53,739 bases of DNA from Rhizobacter sp. OV335 (GTDB lineage: Bacteria > Pseudomonadota > Gammaproteobacteria > Burkholderiales > Burkholderiaceae_C): the NCBI RefSeq assembly GCF_900142965.1, contig NZ_FRCQ01000038.1, forward strand, positions 1 to 53,739, given 5' to 3'. The notes under the pieces are model-generated. The model was not told where the DNA came from, searched no databases, and worked only from the letters and a program-made list of their open reading frames with translations. The position numbers and the translations under genes were made by a program. Of the stretch, positions 45,503 through 53,739 are shown piece by piece; the stretch's first letter is position 1; every line of letters begins with the position of its first letter.

Positions 45503-47656
45503 ATGCATCGAAAGGCATACCTTGTGTTGACTTCTTCAGTTCGTGCTGGCTGCGTGGCGATGGCCTGCTCCCTGCTCCTGGCCACCGGCGCCCACGCCCA
45601 GTCGGCCGCCACCGCCGACGGCCTCGCCCCGGCCAACACCCAGGCCCGCGACGCCCTCGCCCGCCAGCGCGACGCCGAAAGCCTCTTCTCGGTCAGCGCC
45701 GAAGGCAAGGCGCTCTATGAACGCGATGTCGTCAAGCTCGACGGCTACGGCTACTGCGGCCGCTCGATCGCGCTCGCCGAGCAAGGCGAGTTCCGCCAGA
45801 GCATCCGCGCCGCCAGCAAGGCGCTGCACCTCGGCCAGGCCGACGACAACGACGACCTGAAGTCGCTCGCGCAACGCGACCTCGCGATCGCCTACAACTA
45901 CGCCGGCCTGCTCGACGAGGCCGAGCGCTTCGCCAATGGCTCGCTCGCGCTGACGCCGAAAAACCCGCAGCAGGCCCACGCGCCGTCGCTGAAGGTGCTC
46001 GGCGACATCGCGGTGCGCCGCGCCCGCTACGGCGACGCCGCCGGCTACTACGGCCGCAGCATCGCGCTCGCGAGCGACCGCTTCCGCCCGCTGGTGCAGG
46101 TCTCGCTCGCCAACGCCTTCACCGCCGCCGGCCGCGCGCCCGAGGCGCTGAAGCAACTCGACCAGGTCCCCGTGCGCGAGGCCGACAAGCTCGGCCCGTT
46201 CTACAAGCGCAGCCGCGCCAACGCGCTGCTCGGCAGCGCGCAGCCGAACGAGGCACTGGCTCTTTTCAAGCAGGTTCTCGCTGACCCCGGCACCGGCGAT
46301 GCCGCCTACCACCGGCTGTGGGCCTCCGAAGGCATCGCCCGCGTCGAAGCCGCCCGCGGCGACAAGGCCGCGGCGCTGGCCGCCTACCTCGACACCGTGC
46401 AGCAGGCCGAGCGCCTGCGCAGCAAGTTCACCAGCGACGAATTCAAGACGGGCCTGTTCGGCGACATCCAGCAGGTCTTCAACGCCGCGCTGAACCTGAG
46501 CCTGGATGCGCACAACTACGAGGCGGCGTGGACGCTCTCCGAGGCCTCGCGCTCGCGCCAGCTGCTCGATTCGATCCGCGACCGCGCGAGCGACACGCTG
46601 GCCCAGGAGCGCGTGTCGCTGGCCGAGCTGCAGCGCTCGCTCGGCGCCGGCGACGCGGTGCTGCAGTTCCACGTGCTCGACGACCGCAGCATCGTCTGGC
46701 TGGTCGCCCGCAGCGGGCTGTCGGCCGCGGTGATCCCGCAGGGCCAGGCCTCGCTCGCGAAACAGGTCGAAGGTTTCCGCAGCAGCGTCATCGAACGCCG
46801 CCGCGACACCACCTCGCTGGCGCAGCAGCTCTACAAGTCGCTGCTGTCGGGCGTCGACCTCGGTGACACCCGCCGCCTGTTCGTCGTGCCGCACGGTCCG
46901 CTGCACTACCTGCCGTTCCAGGCGCTGCACGACGGCCGCGGTTTCCTGATCGAGCGCAGCGCGCTGGCGGTGTGGCCATCGGCGGCCGTCGGCTCGAAGC
47001 TGCTGGCGCGCGGCAATGCGCAGGCTTCGTCGCTGCTCGGCTTCGGCAACCCGTCCACCGACCGCGACGTGCCGCCGCTGCCCGGCGCCGAGCGCGAGGT
47101 GCAGAAGGTGGCCCGGCAGTTCGGCCGCAGCGAGGTCTTCGTGCAGCAAGAAGCCACCAAGCAGCGCTTCAAGGAAGGCGCCGCGTCGGCGAGCGTCGTG
47201 CACATCGCCGCGCACGCCGAGCTCGACGAGGTCGACCCGCTGTTCTCGCGCGTGCTGCTGGCGTCCACGCCGAACGAGCCCGGGTTGCTGGAGGCACGCG
47301 ACATCTACAACCTGAAGCTCGACGGCGTGCGCCTGATGACGCTGTCGGCCTGCGAGAGCGGACTCGGCAAGGTGTCGCGCGGCGACGAGATCGTCGGCTT
47401 CACGCATTCGATCCTGTCGGCCGGCGCGAACAGCATCGTCGCGTCGCTGTGGCCGGTGGCCGATGAGTCGACCGACCTGCTGATGACCCGCCTGTACCGC
47501 GAACTGGCCGGCGGCCGCGACCTGATGGGCGCGATGCAGCAGGCCGAGTTGGAGGTGCAGAAAAACCGCCGCTTCGCGCACCCGTTCTTCTGGGCGCCCT
47601 TCAACGTGATCGGCAACGGCCGCCTTCAGGTGTTCAACGCGGTGGCCGCGCGATGA
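45503..47656 (+). CDS. Exported TPR-CHAT domain protein (caspase-like peptidase)
   Basis: About 717 residues. A signal peptide (AGCVAMACSLLLATGAHAQ) leads to several TPR-like helical repeats (roughly 60-330) and a C-terminal CHAT domain (about 430-710). The catalytic dyad is visible: His571 in VVHIAAHAE and Cys617 in LSACESGLGKVSRGDE. CHAT peptidases are caspase/separase relatives that cut after specific residues. GTG 45524, with AAAGG eight bases upstream, is as likely a start as ATG 45503. The stop overlaps the TpsB gene (ATGA), so it belongs to the two-partner secretion operon and probably acts in the periplasm or outside on the TpsA protein. Confidence 0.9.
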   Translation: MHRKAYLVLTSSVRAGCVAMACSLLLATGAHAQSAATADGLAPANTQARDALARQRDAESLFSVSAEGKALYERDVVKLDGYGYCGRSIALAEQGEFRQSIRAASKALHLGQADDNDDLKSLAQRDLAIAYNYAGLLDEAERFANGSLALTPKNPQQAHAPSLKVLGDIAVRRARYGDAAGYYGRSIALASDRFRPLVQVSLANAFTAAGRAPEALKQLDQVPVREADKLGPFYKRSRANALLGSAQPNEALALFKQVLADPGTGDAAYHRLWASEGIARVEAARGDKAAALAAYLDTVQQAERLRSKFTSDEFKTGLFGDIQQVFNAALNLSLDAHNYEAAWTLSEASRSRQLLDSIRDRASDTLAQERVSLAELQRSLGAGDAVLQFHVLDDRSIVWLVARSGLSAAVIPQGQASLAKQVEGFRSSVIERRRDTTSLAQQLYKSLLSGVDLGDTRRLFVVPHGPLHYLPFQALHDGRGFLIERSALAVWPSAAVGSKLLARGNAQASSLLGFGNPSTDRDVPPLPGAEREVQKVARQFGRSEVFVQQEATKQRFKEGAASASVVHIAAHAELDEVDPLFSRVLLASTPNEPGLLEARDIYNLKLDGVRLMTLSACESGLGKVSRGDEIVGFTHSILSAGANSIVASLWPVADESTDLLMTRLYRELAGGRDLMGAMQQAELEVQKNRRFAHPFFWAPFNVIGNGRLQVFNAVAAR

Positions 47657-49302
47657 GAACGAGCATGACCCCCCTCACCCTTCGCACGCTGCCGATGGCC
47701 CTGGCCCTGGCATTCCCGCTGGTGTCGCACGGCCAAACCGAAGCCCCCGCGCTGCGCAATGCGCCGCAGGCCGCCGAGGCCGCCTCGGCACCGCGCGCCG
47801 CCACCGCGAAGCCGGTCGTCAAGTTCACGATCAGCTCGGTGCGCTTCACGCCCACCAAGGCGGTGCCCGAATCCGAGCTGCAGCAGGTCGTCAAGCCCTG
47901 GCTGAACCGCGAGATCGCCGCCACCGACCTGGCGGTGGTCGCGGTCGCGCTGCGCCGCTTCTACGAGGAACGCGGCTACGGCCTGGTCGGCGTCGGCTTC
48001 CCGTCGCAGGACCTCGCGCAGGGCGTGCTGCAGATCGCGATCGTCGAGCCGCGCATCGTCCGCGTGACGGTCGAAAGCCCCGACAAGCCGCCGATCGCGC
48101 CGCAGAAGATCAGCGCCGTGCTGGCGCGCAACGGCATCGCGAAGGACGAGCCGCTCGACGTGCTGGCCCTCGACCGCGCGATGTACACGCTGAACGACTG
48201 GCCCGGCGTCGCCGCCAAGTCGACGCTGCTGCCCACCGGCGACGAAGGCCAGTACGCGATCGCGGTGCAGACCGAGGCGCGGCGCGGCTGGGATGCGAGC
48301 GTCGATGCCGACAACTACGGCTCCGAAACGACCGGCCGCTACCGCGCCGGCGCGCTGCTGCGCTGGAACAACCCGACCGGCTCGGGCGACAACCTCGACC
48401 TGCGCGCCTCGGTCTCCAGCGGCAAGGGCACGCTGGTCGGCCGGCTCGGCTACGAGATCCCGCTCGGCTCGAGCGCCTGGCGGCTGGGTGCCGGCATCTC
48501 GCGCGTCGAGTACGAGCTGGGCCAGGATTTCGCCGGGGCCGGCGCGGTCGGCTCGGCCAACGTCGCCGACGTGTCGCTGTCGTACCCCTTCATCCGCACG
48601 CGCGACCGCAACCTGGTCGGCCGCTTCGCAGTGACGAGCAAGAAGCTGGTCGACGAGTTCGGCGACACCACCGAGAAGAAGGTGCGCGGCGGCGAGTTCG
48701 GCCTGTCGTTCGAGAACCGCGACGCCTTCGCCGGTGGCGGCTTCACCGGCGGCAACCTCGCGCTGCAATTCGGCAAGCTCGACATCGAGAGCGAGTTCTA
48801 TCGCAACTACGACGCCGGCCTCGGCGACCGCGCGACGCAGGGCAGCTTCCGCAAGCTCGGCGTGCAGGTGAACCGGCTGCAGGCGGTCGTGCCGCGCGTG
48901 TCGCTGTTCGTCGGGCTGGTCGGCCAGTTCGCGAGCAAGAACCTCGACAACGCCGAGAAGATGACGCTCGGCGGCGCGCGCGGCGTGCGCGCCTACCCGT
49001 CGGCCGAAGGCTCGTCGGACGAGGCCGCGGTGCTGAACACCGAGCTGCGCCTGTGGATCGACGCGCAGTGGACCGGCTTCCTGTTCTACGACACCGGCCA
49101 CGGCAAGCGCTTCAAGCGACCCGCCGACGACGGCGTGTCGAACACGCTGAACCTGCACGGCGCGGGCCTGGGCGTGCAGTACACCAACGCCGAGCTCTTC
49201 ACGCTGAAGGCCGCCGTCGCGCGGCGCGGCGACGAGCCCGTCACCTCCGAAGCCGACGACAAGCGCACCCGCTTCCTGGTCGAGCTGCAGCACGCATTCT
49301 GA
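47653..49302 (+). CDS. Two-partner secretion outer-membrane transporter TpsB (ShlB/FhaC/HecB family)
   Basis: A 549-residue outer-membrane protein. Signal peptide to about residue 27, an Ala-rich linker, two POTRA domains (about 55-215, including VKFTISSVRFTPTKAVPESELQQVV without a long plug helix) and a 16-strand barrel. The L6 tip motif appears as GGARGVRAYP, a VRGY variant, and the last residue is Phe, as required for BAM insertion. It exports the downstream TpsA protein through recognition of its TPS domain. Overlaps the CHAT gene (ATGA). Confidence 0.94.
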   Translation: MRTSMTPLTLRTLPMALALAFPLVSHGQTEAPALRNAPQAAEAASAPRAATAKPVVKFTISSVRFTPTKAVPESELQQVVKPWLNREIAATDLAVVAVALRRFYEERGYGLVGVGFPSQDLAQGVLQIAIVEPRIVRVTVESPDKPPIAPQKISAVLARNGIAKDEPLDVLALDRAMYTLNDWPGVAAKSTLLPTGDEGQYAIAVQTEARRGWDASVDADNYGSETTGRYRAGALLRWNNPTGSGDNLDLRASVSSGKGTLVGRLGYEIPLGSSAWRLGAGISRVEYELGQDFAGAGAVGSANVADVSLSYPFIRTRDRNLVGRFAVTSKKLVDEFGDTTEKKVRGGEFGLSFENRDAFAGGGFTGGNLALQFGKLDIESEFYRNYDAGLGDRATQGSFRKLGVQVNRLQAVVPRVSLFVGLVGQFASKNLDNAEKMTLGGARGVRAYPSAEGSSDEAAVLNTELRLWIDAQWTGFLFYDTGHGKRFKRPADDGVSNTLNLHGAGLGVQYTNAELFTLKAAVARRGDEPVTSEADDKRTRFLVELQHAF

Positions 49303-49313
49303 GGACCATCGCC

Positions 49314-52300
49314 ATGGCAACCCGCAATCGCTCTCTTGCACCGTCCCGTCAATTCCAGCCGCGCCTGCTGCCGATCGCGCTGGCGGCGGCCATGGCGCTC
49401 GGCGGCCAAGCCTTGGCCGCGCCGCCCGTCACGCAGCTGCCGGTCGTCAAGCCCGGCGGCGCGCAGATCAACGCCACCGTCGGCACCGCCACCGGTGGCG
49501 CGAACCCGACGCTCGCCGTCACGCAGAACGCCAGCGCCACCAACCGCGCGCTGGTCGAGTGGGAGAGCTTCAGCGTCGGCAGCAGCGCGAAGGTCAACTT
49601 CACGCAGCCGAACGCGCAGAGCATTTTGATCAACCGCGTGACCGGCAATGCGAACGGCATCGCGGCCAGCGAGATCTACGGCGGCATCAGCGCCAACGGC
49701 CGCGTGTTCCTCGTCAACCCGACCGGCATCGTGTTCGGGCCGAGCGCGCAGGTGAACGTCGGCTCGCTGGTGGCGACCACGCTCGACCTGTCGGCCGACA
49801 TGACGGCCAACAACTACACCGGCTTCATCAACGGCGGCAACATCAACTTCGAGAGCACGGTGGCGCCGGGCGGCACGCGCAGCGTGCAAGTGTTCGAGTC
49901 CGACAACCCGCTGGTGCCGCAGATCCAGGCCGGCGAAGGCGGTTCGATCCTGCTGATCGGGCGCGACGGCGTCGAGCAGTCGGGCACGATCAGCGCACCG
50001 CGTGGCTCGATCACGCTGACCTCGAGCGCGACCGCGACGCTGACGCCGGTCACGACCAGCGGCTACATCGAGATCGCATCGGACACGCCGGCCCTGCGCA
50101 GCACCGGCGTGCTGCTGGGCAGCGGCTCGCAGACGCTGGCCAGCGGTGGCGCGATCCGCATCGGCGCGGCCGCTGAAGAAGGCGGTACGCGCAGCGAGAC
50201 GATCACGGTCCAGGGCCTCGTCAGCACCGACAGCACGACCGGCGCCGGCGGCACGATCGACATCGATGCCGGCAGCGATGCCGCGTCGAAACTGGTCCTG
50301 ACCGGCGCGACGCTCGGCGCGAGCAGCATGGTTGGAAAGGGCGGGCGCATCACGCTCGGCGGGCGCGACATCGCGCTGGACGACACCGGCCCGGTCTCGG
50401 TGGCCGCCGACGGCGCGACCGGCGGCGGCAGCATCGCGGTCGGCGGCACCGGCACCGGCTCGCTGGTGGTCGCCGGCAACGCCGTCGTCAGCGCCGATGC
50501 CACCGGCAGCGGCGACGGCGGATCGATCGCGATGCAGGCAATGCTGAACCGCATGGTGTCGTCCTCGCCGATCGGCCTGCCGCGCACCGAATTCGGCGTG
50601 CTCGAGATGTACGGCACGCTGCATGCTCGCGGCGGCATCGACGGCGGCAGCGGCGGCAGCATCGAGACCTCGGGCCTCGCGATGACGACCAGCCTGACCG
50701 ACAGCACCACCGGCCTGATCGGTGCCGGCACGGTCGATGCGCGCGCCCGCGCCGCGAGCGGCAAGGCCGGCACCTGGACGCTGGACCCGTTCGACGTGAC
50801 GATCTCGACCACCGGGCCCACCACGACCGACGGCGCGTTCAACCCGACCGGACCGGGCGCCAACATCCGTGCAGCCGACATCTCGGCCGCGCTGGACGGC
50901 GGCACCAGCGTGACGATCTCGACCGGCCAGGCCGGCTCCGGCAGCGCAACGGGCAACATCACGGTGGAGGCCGGTACCGCGATCGTGCGCAGTGCCGGCA
51001 CCGGTGCCACCAGCCTGACGCTGCAGGCGCATGACAGCATCGCGATCGGCATCGGCAGCTCGATCACGGTGAAGGGTGCCGGCCCGATGGACATCAACCT
51101 GCTGAGCGATCTCGACGGCAACGGCAGCGGCAACATCAGCATCAGCGGCGCGACGCTGGCGACCGGCGGCGGCAGCCTGCTGCTGAGCGGCGGCGCGACG
51201 CCGGCCACCGGCTTCGCGCGCGGCAACGGGCAGATCGCCGGCGTCGATCTGAACACCAGCAGCATCGACACGCGCGGCAGCACGGGGGCCGGCAACGTGA
51301 CGATCCGCGGCGCCGGCGGCCCGGGCACCTTCGAGTCCGGCGTCGTGATCTTGGGCACCGACATCACCGCGAACAACATCGGCGTGTTGGGCACCGCGGG
51401 TGCCGGCTTGGGCGTGCAGATCAGCGAGAGCACGCTGACCAGCGTGGCCGGCACGGTCGACCTGCGCGGCATCGCGACCCGGATCTCGAATGCCGGCGGC
51501 CAGGCGATCGGGCTGGACATCGGCTCGCTGAGCATCTCGGCCGGCACCGGCTCGGTGCTGCTGGCCGGGCGTGCCGACGATGCCGGCTTCGCGCTGACCG
51601 CAACCAACCCGGCGGTCGGGCTGCGCTACAGCTCGTTGTCGTTCGCCGGCGACGAAAACTCGACCGCCACGATCACGCTGGCCGGCCAGGCGGCGAATGC
51701 GACCGGCGGCACCGGCGTGCAGTACCACGTCGGCGAGAGCAACGTCATACCGGCCTCGACCGGTGCCAACGTGGTGATCGGCGGCGAGAGCGGCGGCGGC
51801 ACCGCGCTCGACCTCGGCACGTTGTTCAACCCGTTCGTCCTCACGACCGGGTCGGTGAACTTCCGGCCGCTGGGGGTCGATGCGAACGGCGGCCTGACCG
51901 AGCAGAGCGACATCGCGATCCGGATCGGCGCCGGCAACAGCGGCGGCGTGCCGGGCAACGAGTTCCATGTGGACGCGAGCTGGCTGCAGCCGGCCGGCGA
52001 AAACAATGGCGGCATGACGGCGGGCAAGGGCATCGTCGTCGGCTCGGCCGGCCACGTCGGGCAGATCACGCTGGATGACGGCGTGCTGACGAACCACGAC
52101 AGCGTTTCGCTGACGCTGCAGAACCAGGGCAACGGCTCGGCCGGCATCGTGCTGGGCGGGCAGAACTCGGTCGGCACGCTCGGGCTGATGAGCAGCGGTA
52201 CGGTCACGCAGACCGGCGCGATCACCGTGCAGACGCTGGTGATCCAGGGCAGCGGCGGCAGCACGGTGACGCTGTCGAACGCGCAGAACCAGATCGGCAC

Positions 52301-53234
52301 GCTGGCCTTCGATCCGCCGGGGGCGCTGACGGTGGTGACCGCCGGCAACCTGGTGGTCGATGCGGCGAGCGCGGCGTCGTTCGACGCGGCCGGTGCCGGC
52401 TTCTCGACACTCGCGATCACCGACAGCCAGGGCGGTGCATCGGCGCTGCTGCAGGCAGCCGGCACCATCACGCTGAACCGGTCGATCTCGATGGACAACG
52501 AGATTGGCCGGCTCGACATCGTGTCGCCGACACAGGTGATCTTCGGCACCGGCGCGACGCTGTCGGCCGGCACACGCTGGAGCGTGTGGGCGCCGGCGGT
52601 GACGGGCCTCGCGGCCGATTCGGGTGCGATCCGCTACTACGGCTGCGCGTTCGGCGACACCGGGACCTGCTCGGTGTCGGGCATCGCGTTGCCGCAGACC
52701 GGGCAGCAGGTGCTGCTGCCGACGCAACCGACGATCAACGTCGCGGCGACGCCGGCGAACGGGCCGGCGGGCGCGATCCCGCCGCTGACGTACACGGTGA
52801 CCGGCCTGGTCAACGGCGACACCACCGCGACCGCGCTGACCGGTGCGCTCGCGACGGCGGCGACTCCTACCAGCCCGGAAGGCAGCTATGCGATCACGCA
52901 GGGCACGCTGACCTCACCGACCGGCTACGTGATCACGTTCCAGGGCGCGAACCTGGTACTCGGCGCGGTGCCGATGCCGATCGGCAACCTCGACATCCTG
53001 GGCGTGACGCGTGAGGCGCTGCAGTCGCGCTTCCAGTCGCAGTTCGAATCGGGTGTGTATGGCCGCAACCTGGCGCAGCCCTACATCTGCACGGCGGCGT
53101 CGCTGATCCGCGGCTTGTCGTCGGACGACAAGCAGGCTGATCCGCTGGCGGCGGAGTGGGGGAAGGTGCGGAACCAGCCGCAGCTGTCAGGGTGCCTCGA
53201 CGTCAGTGACGGAGGGTCTTGCTCGGCCTTCTGA
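49314..53234 (+). CDS. Two-partner secretion exoprotein TpsA (filamentous hemagglutinin N-terminal domain)
   Basis: A 1306-residue predicted beta-helix surface protein. Signal peptide to about 35 (GGQALA). The TPS domain (about 45-260) has NATVGTATGGANPTLAVTQ, INRVTGNANGIAASEIYG and VFLVNPTGIVFGPSAQV, the region read by TpsB. The body is Gly/Thr/Ser-rich repeats of right-handed helix type. An MBG-like segment (about 1140-1200, INVAATPANGPAGAIPPLTY, GLVNGD) follows. The C-terminus has C1259 and a close pair, C1294 and C1303, that could form a retention loop. GAGGA precedes ATG 49314. An adhesin is more likely than a toxin because no toxin domain is seen. Confidence 0.92.
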   Translation: MATRNRSLAPSRQFQPRLLPIALAAAMALGGQALAAPPVTQLPVVKPGGAQINATVGTATGGANPTLAVTQNASATNRALVEWESFSVGSSAKVNFTQPNAQSILINRVTGNANGIAASEIYGGISANGRVFLVNPTGIVFGPSAQVNVGSLVATTLDLSADMTANNYTGFINGGNINFESTVAPGGTRSVQVFESDNPLVPQIQAGEGGSILLIGRDGVEQSGTISAPRGSITLTSSATATLTPVTTSGYIEIASDTPALRSTGVLLGSGSQTLASGGAIRIGAAAEEGGTRSETITVQGLVSTDSTTGAGGTIDIDAGSDAASKLVLTGATLGASSMVGKGGRITLGGRDIALDDTGPVSVAADGATGGGSIAVGGTGTGSLVVAGNAVVSADATGSGDGGSIAMQAMLNRMVSSSPIGLPRTEFGVLEMYGTLHARGGIDGGSGGSIETSGLAMTTSLTDSTTGLIGAGTVDARARAASGKAGTWTLDPFDVTISTTGPTTTDGAFNPTGPGANIRAADISAALDGGTSVTISTGQAGSGSATGNITVEAGTAIVRSAGTGATSLTLQAHDSIAIGIGSSITVKGAGPMDINLLSDLDGNGSGNISISGATLATGGGSLLLSGGATPATGFARGNGQIAGVDLNTSSIDTRGSTGAGNVTIRGAGGPGTFESGVVILGTDITANNIGVLGTAGAGLGVQISESTLTSVAGTVDLRGIATRISNAGGQAIGLDIGSLSISAGTGSVLLAGRADDAGFALTATNPAVGLRYSSLSFAGDENSTATITLAGQAANATGGTGVQYHVGESNVIPASTGANVVIGGESGGGTALDLGTLFNPFVLTTGSVNFRPLGVDANGGLTEQSDIAIRIGAGNSGGVPGNEFHVDASWLQPAGENNGGMTAGKGIVVGSAGHVGQITLDDGVLTNHDSVSLTLQNQGNGSAGIVLGGQNSVGTLGLMSSGTVTQTGAITVQTLVIQGSGGSTVTLSNAQNQIGTLAFDPPGALTVVTAGNLVVDAASAASFDAAGAGFSTLAITDSQGGASALLQAAGTITLNRSISMDNEIGRLDIVSPTQVIFGTGATLSAGTRWSVWAPAVTGLAADSGAIRYYGCAFGDTGTCSVSGIALPQTGQQVLLPTQPTINVAATPANGPAGAIPPLTYTVTGLVNGDTTATALTGALATAATPTSPEGSYAITQGTLTSPTGYVITFQGANLVLGAVPMPIGNLDILGVTREALQSRFQSQFESGVYGRNLAQPYICTAASLIRGLSSDDKQADPLAAEWGKVRNQPQLSGCLDVSDGGSCSAF

Positions 53235-53241
53235 TGGGGGC

Positions 53242-53739
53242 GCTTAGCGGCGGGTGAGGGGATGGGCTGGGGGCTCATGCTGGGGCGGTCGGCCCAGGGG
53301 GCCGACTCCACGAAGAAGCTCGGCTTTGGGGATGCATCGGCAAACTCCCGCCACTCACTTCGTTCGTTGTGGTCAAACAGTGCCGATGAGTATGTTCACG
53401 AAGCGCGCTGGCGCGCGCCATCCCCAAAGCCGAGCTTCTTCGTCGCCCCAGAAATCGCCCCCACCCCATCCCCTCACCCGCCGCTAAGCACCAGCCGCTC
53501 TGGTTGGGGGAAAAGACTGAAGTGATCGACGGGCACGCGGGCGCATGCGCGCTTCGTCATTCACTTGTTCGCTTGTCACCCCCGAAGGAGCACGGCGGTG
53601 GCACAAAGGCGCGGGTGGGGAGGCTGTGGAGCGCCAATAAGGAAGGGGCGCCGGAGCTGGCTGGTTTCATGGCCCGCGTGCGCAGCACGCTTCGTGAACT
53701 GACTGTCGCCGACTGTTTGACCACAACGAACGAAGTGAG
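53242..53739. repeat. Large palindromic intergenic element, copy 2 (runs off the window)
   Basis: It begins eight bases after the tpsA stop. A perfect 25-base inverted repeat joins 53242-53266 with 53465-53489. An inner stem pairs GAAGAAGCTCGGCTTTGGGG near 53313 with CCCCAAAGCCGAGCTTCTTC near 53424. The 30-base arm 53352-53381 meets its inverted partner starting at 53712, cut by the window end. Bases and order follow copy 1 at 33964. No credible gene lies within these 498 bases. Confidence 0.85.

Noticed and set aside
45536-47581. Long open frame opposite the CHAT gene
   Set aside because: Antisense shadow; the plus-strand frame carries the clear TPR and CHAT motifs.
49086-52727. Long open frame opposite tpsA
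   Set aside because: Shadow of the repetitive Gly/Thr-rich tpsA codons; composition is implausible for a protein and there is no start context.
53254-53525. Small proteins encoded inside the palindromic element
   Set aside because: Frames occur on both strands with mirrored sequences due to the inverted repeats, lack ribosome sites and read like stem sequence.

Overview
The window is high-GC DNA (a line of xdhC-family coding sequence, 24961-25020, counts 44 G/C of 60) from a betaproteobacterium. The gene content (type VI secretion with an OmpA-tailed TssL, MASE4 hybrid kinase, aat-bpt pair, ROK-regulated xylose genes, CHAT/two-partner secretion locus) fits Burkholderiales, perhaps the Rubrivivax/Leptothrix/Piscinibacter group. 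I saw no tRNA, rRNA, CRISPR array, transposase or integrase.

Left part (128-12390, minus strand): one tightly packed type VI secretion operon read tssJ - tssK - two small lipoproteins - tssL - tssM - tagF - Ser/Thr kinase - papain/hydrolase fusion. It holds the membrane complex, the baseplate adaptor and the post-translational control genes. Sheath, tube and spike genes are not here. The last gene is a two-enzyme fusion without a signal peptide and is a candidate effector.

12590-22889: mltA, a large hybrid histidine kinase, a TetR/YecD-like divergent pair with two matching operators, and a four-to-five gene cluster resembling the zrg metal-uptake locus (ZrgA-like protein, ABC ATPase, permease, DUF3299 protein). 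Two blocks of REP-like repeats lie at 14.3 and 19.2 kb, in opposite orientation.

23012-39794: an AT-richer orphan gene, an XdhC-family gene, the N-degron transferases aat and bpt, a FAD oxidoreductase, xylAB with a divergent ROK regulator, and a phosphate neighbourhood (pstS, ppk2, pit, with a Pho box in front of pit). A LuxR-type response regulator and a hybrid kinase follow.

39829-45386 (minus strand): a polymorphic-toxin style locus. Two overlapping RHS genes, each with its own signal peptide, end in a cysteine-rich tail and are followed by five small genes made of two sets of paralogues, the natural candidates for immunity proteins. An orphan gene upstream shares an N-terminal motif with the AT-rich orphan 21 kb away.

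45503-53234 (plus strand): a CHAT-protease / TpsB / TpsA operon, a two-partner secretion system with an exported caspase-like peptidase. Two copies of a large palindromic intergenic element (33964-34475, and 53242 to the window end) sit directly after pstS and after tpsA. The best candidates for something new are the RHS tail with its small genes, the CHAT-TPS operon, the shared KDWN motif, the peptidase-hydrolase fusion and the palindromic element.
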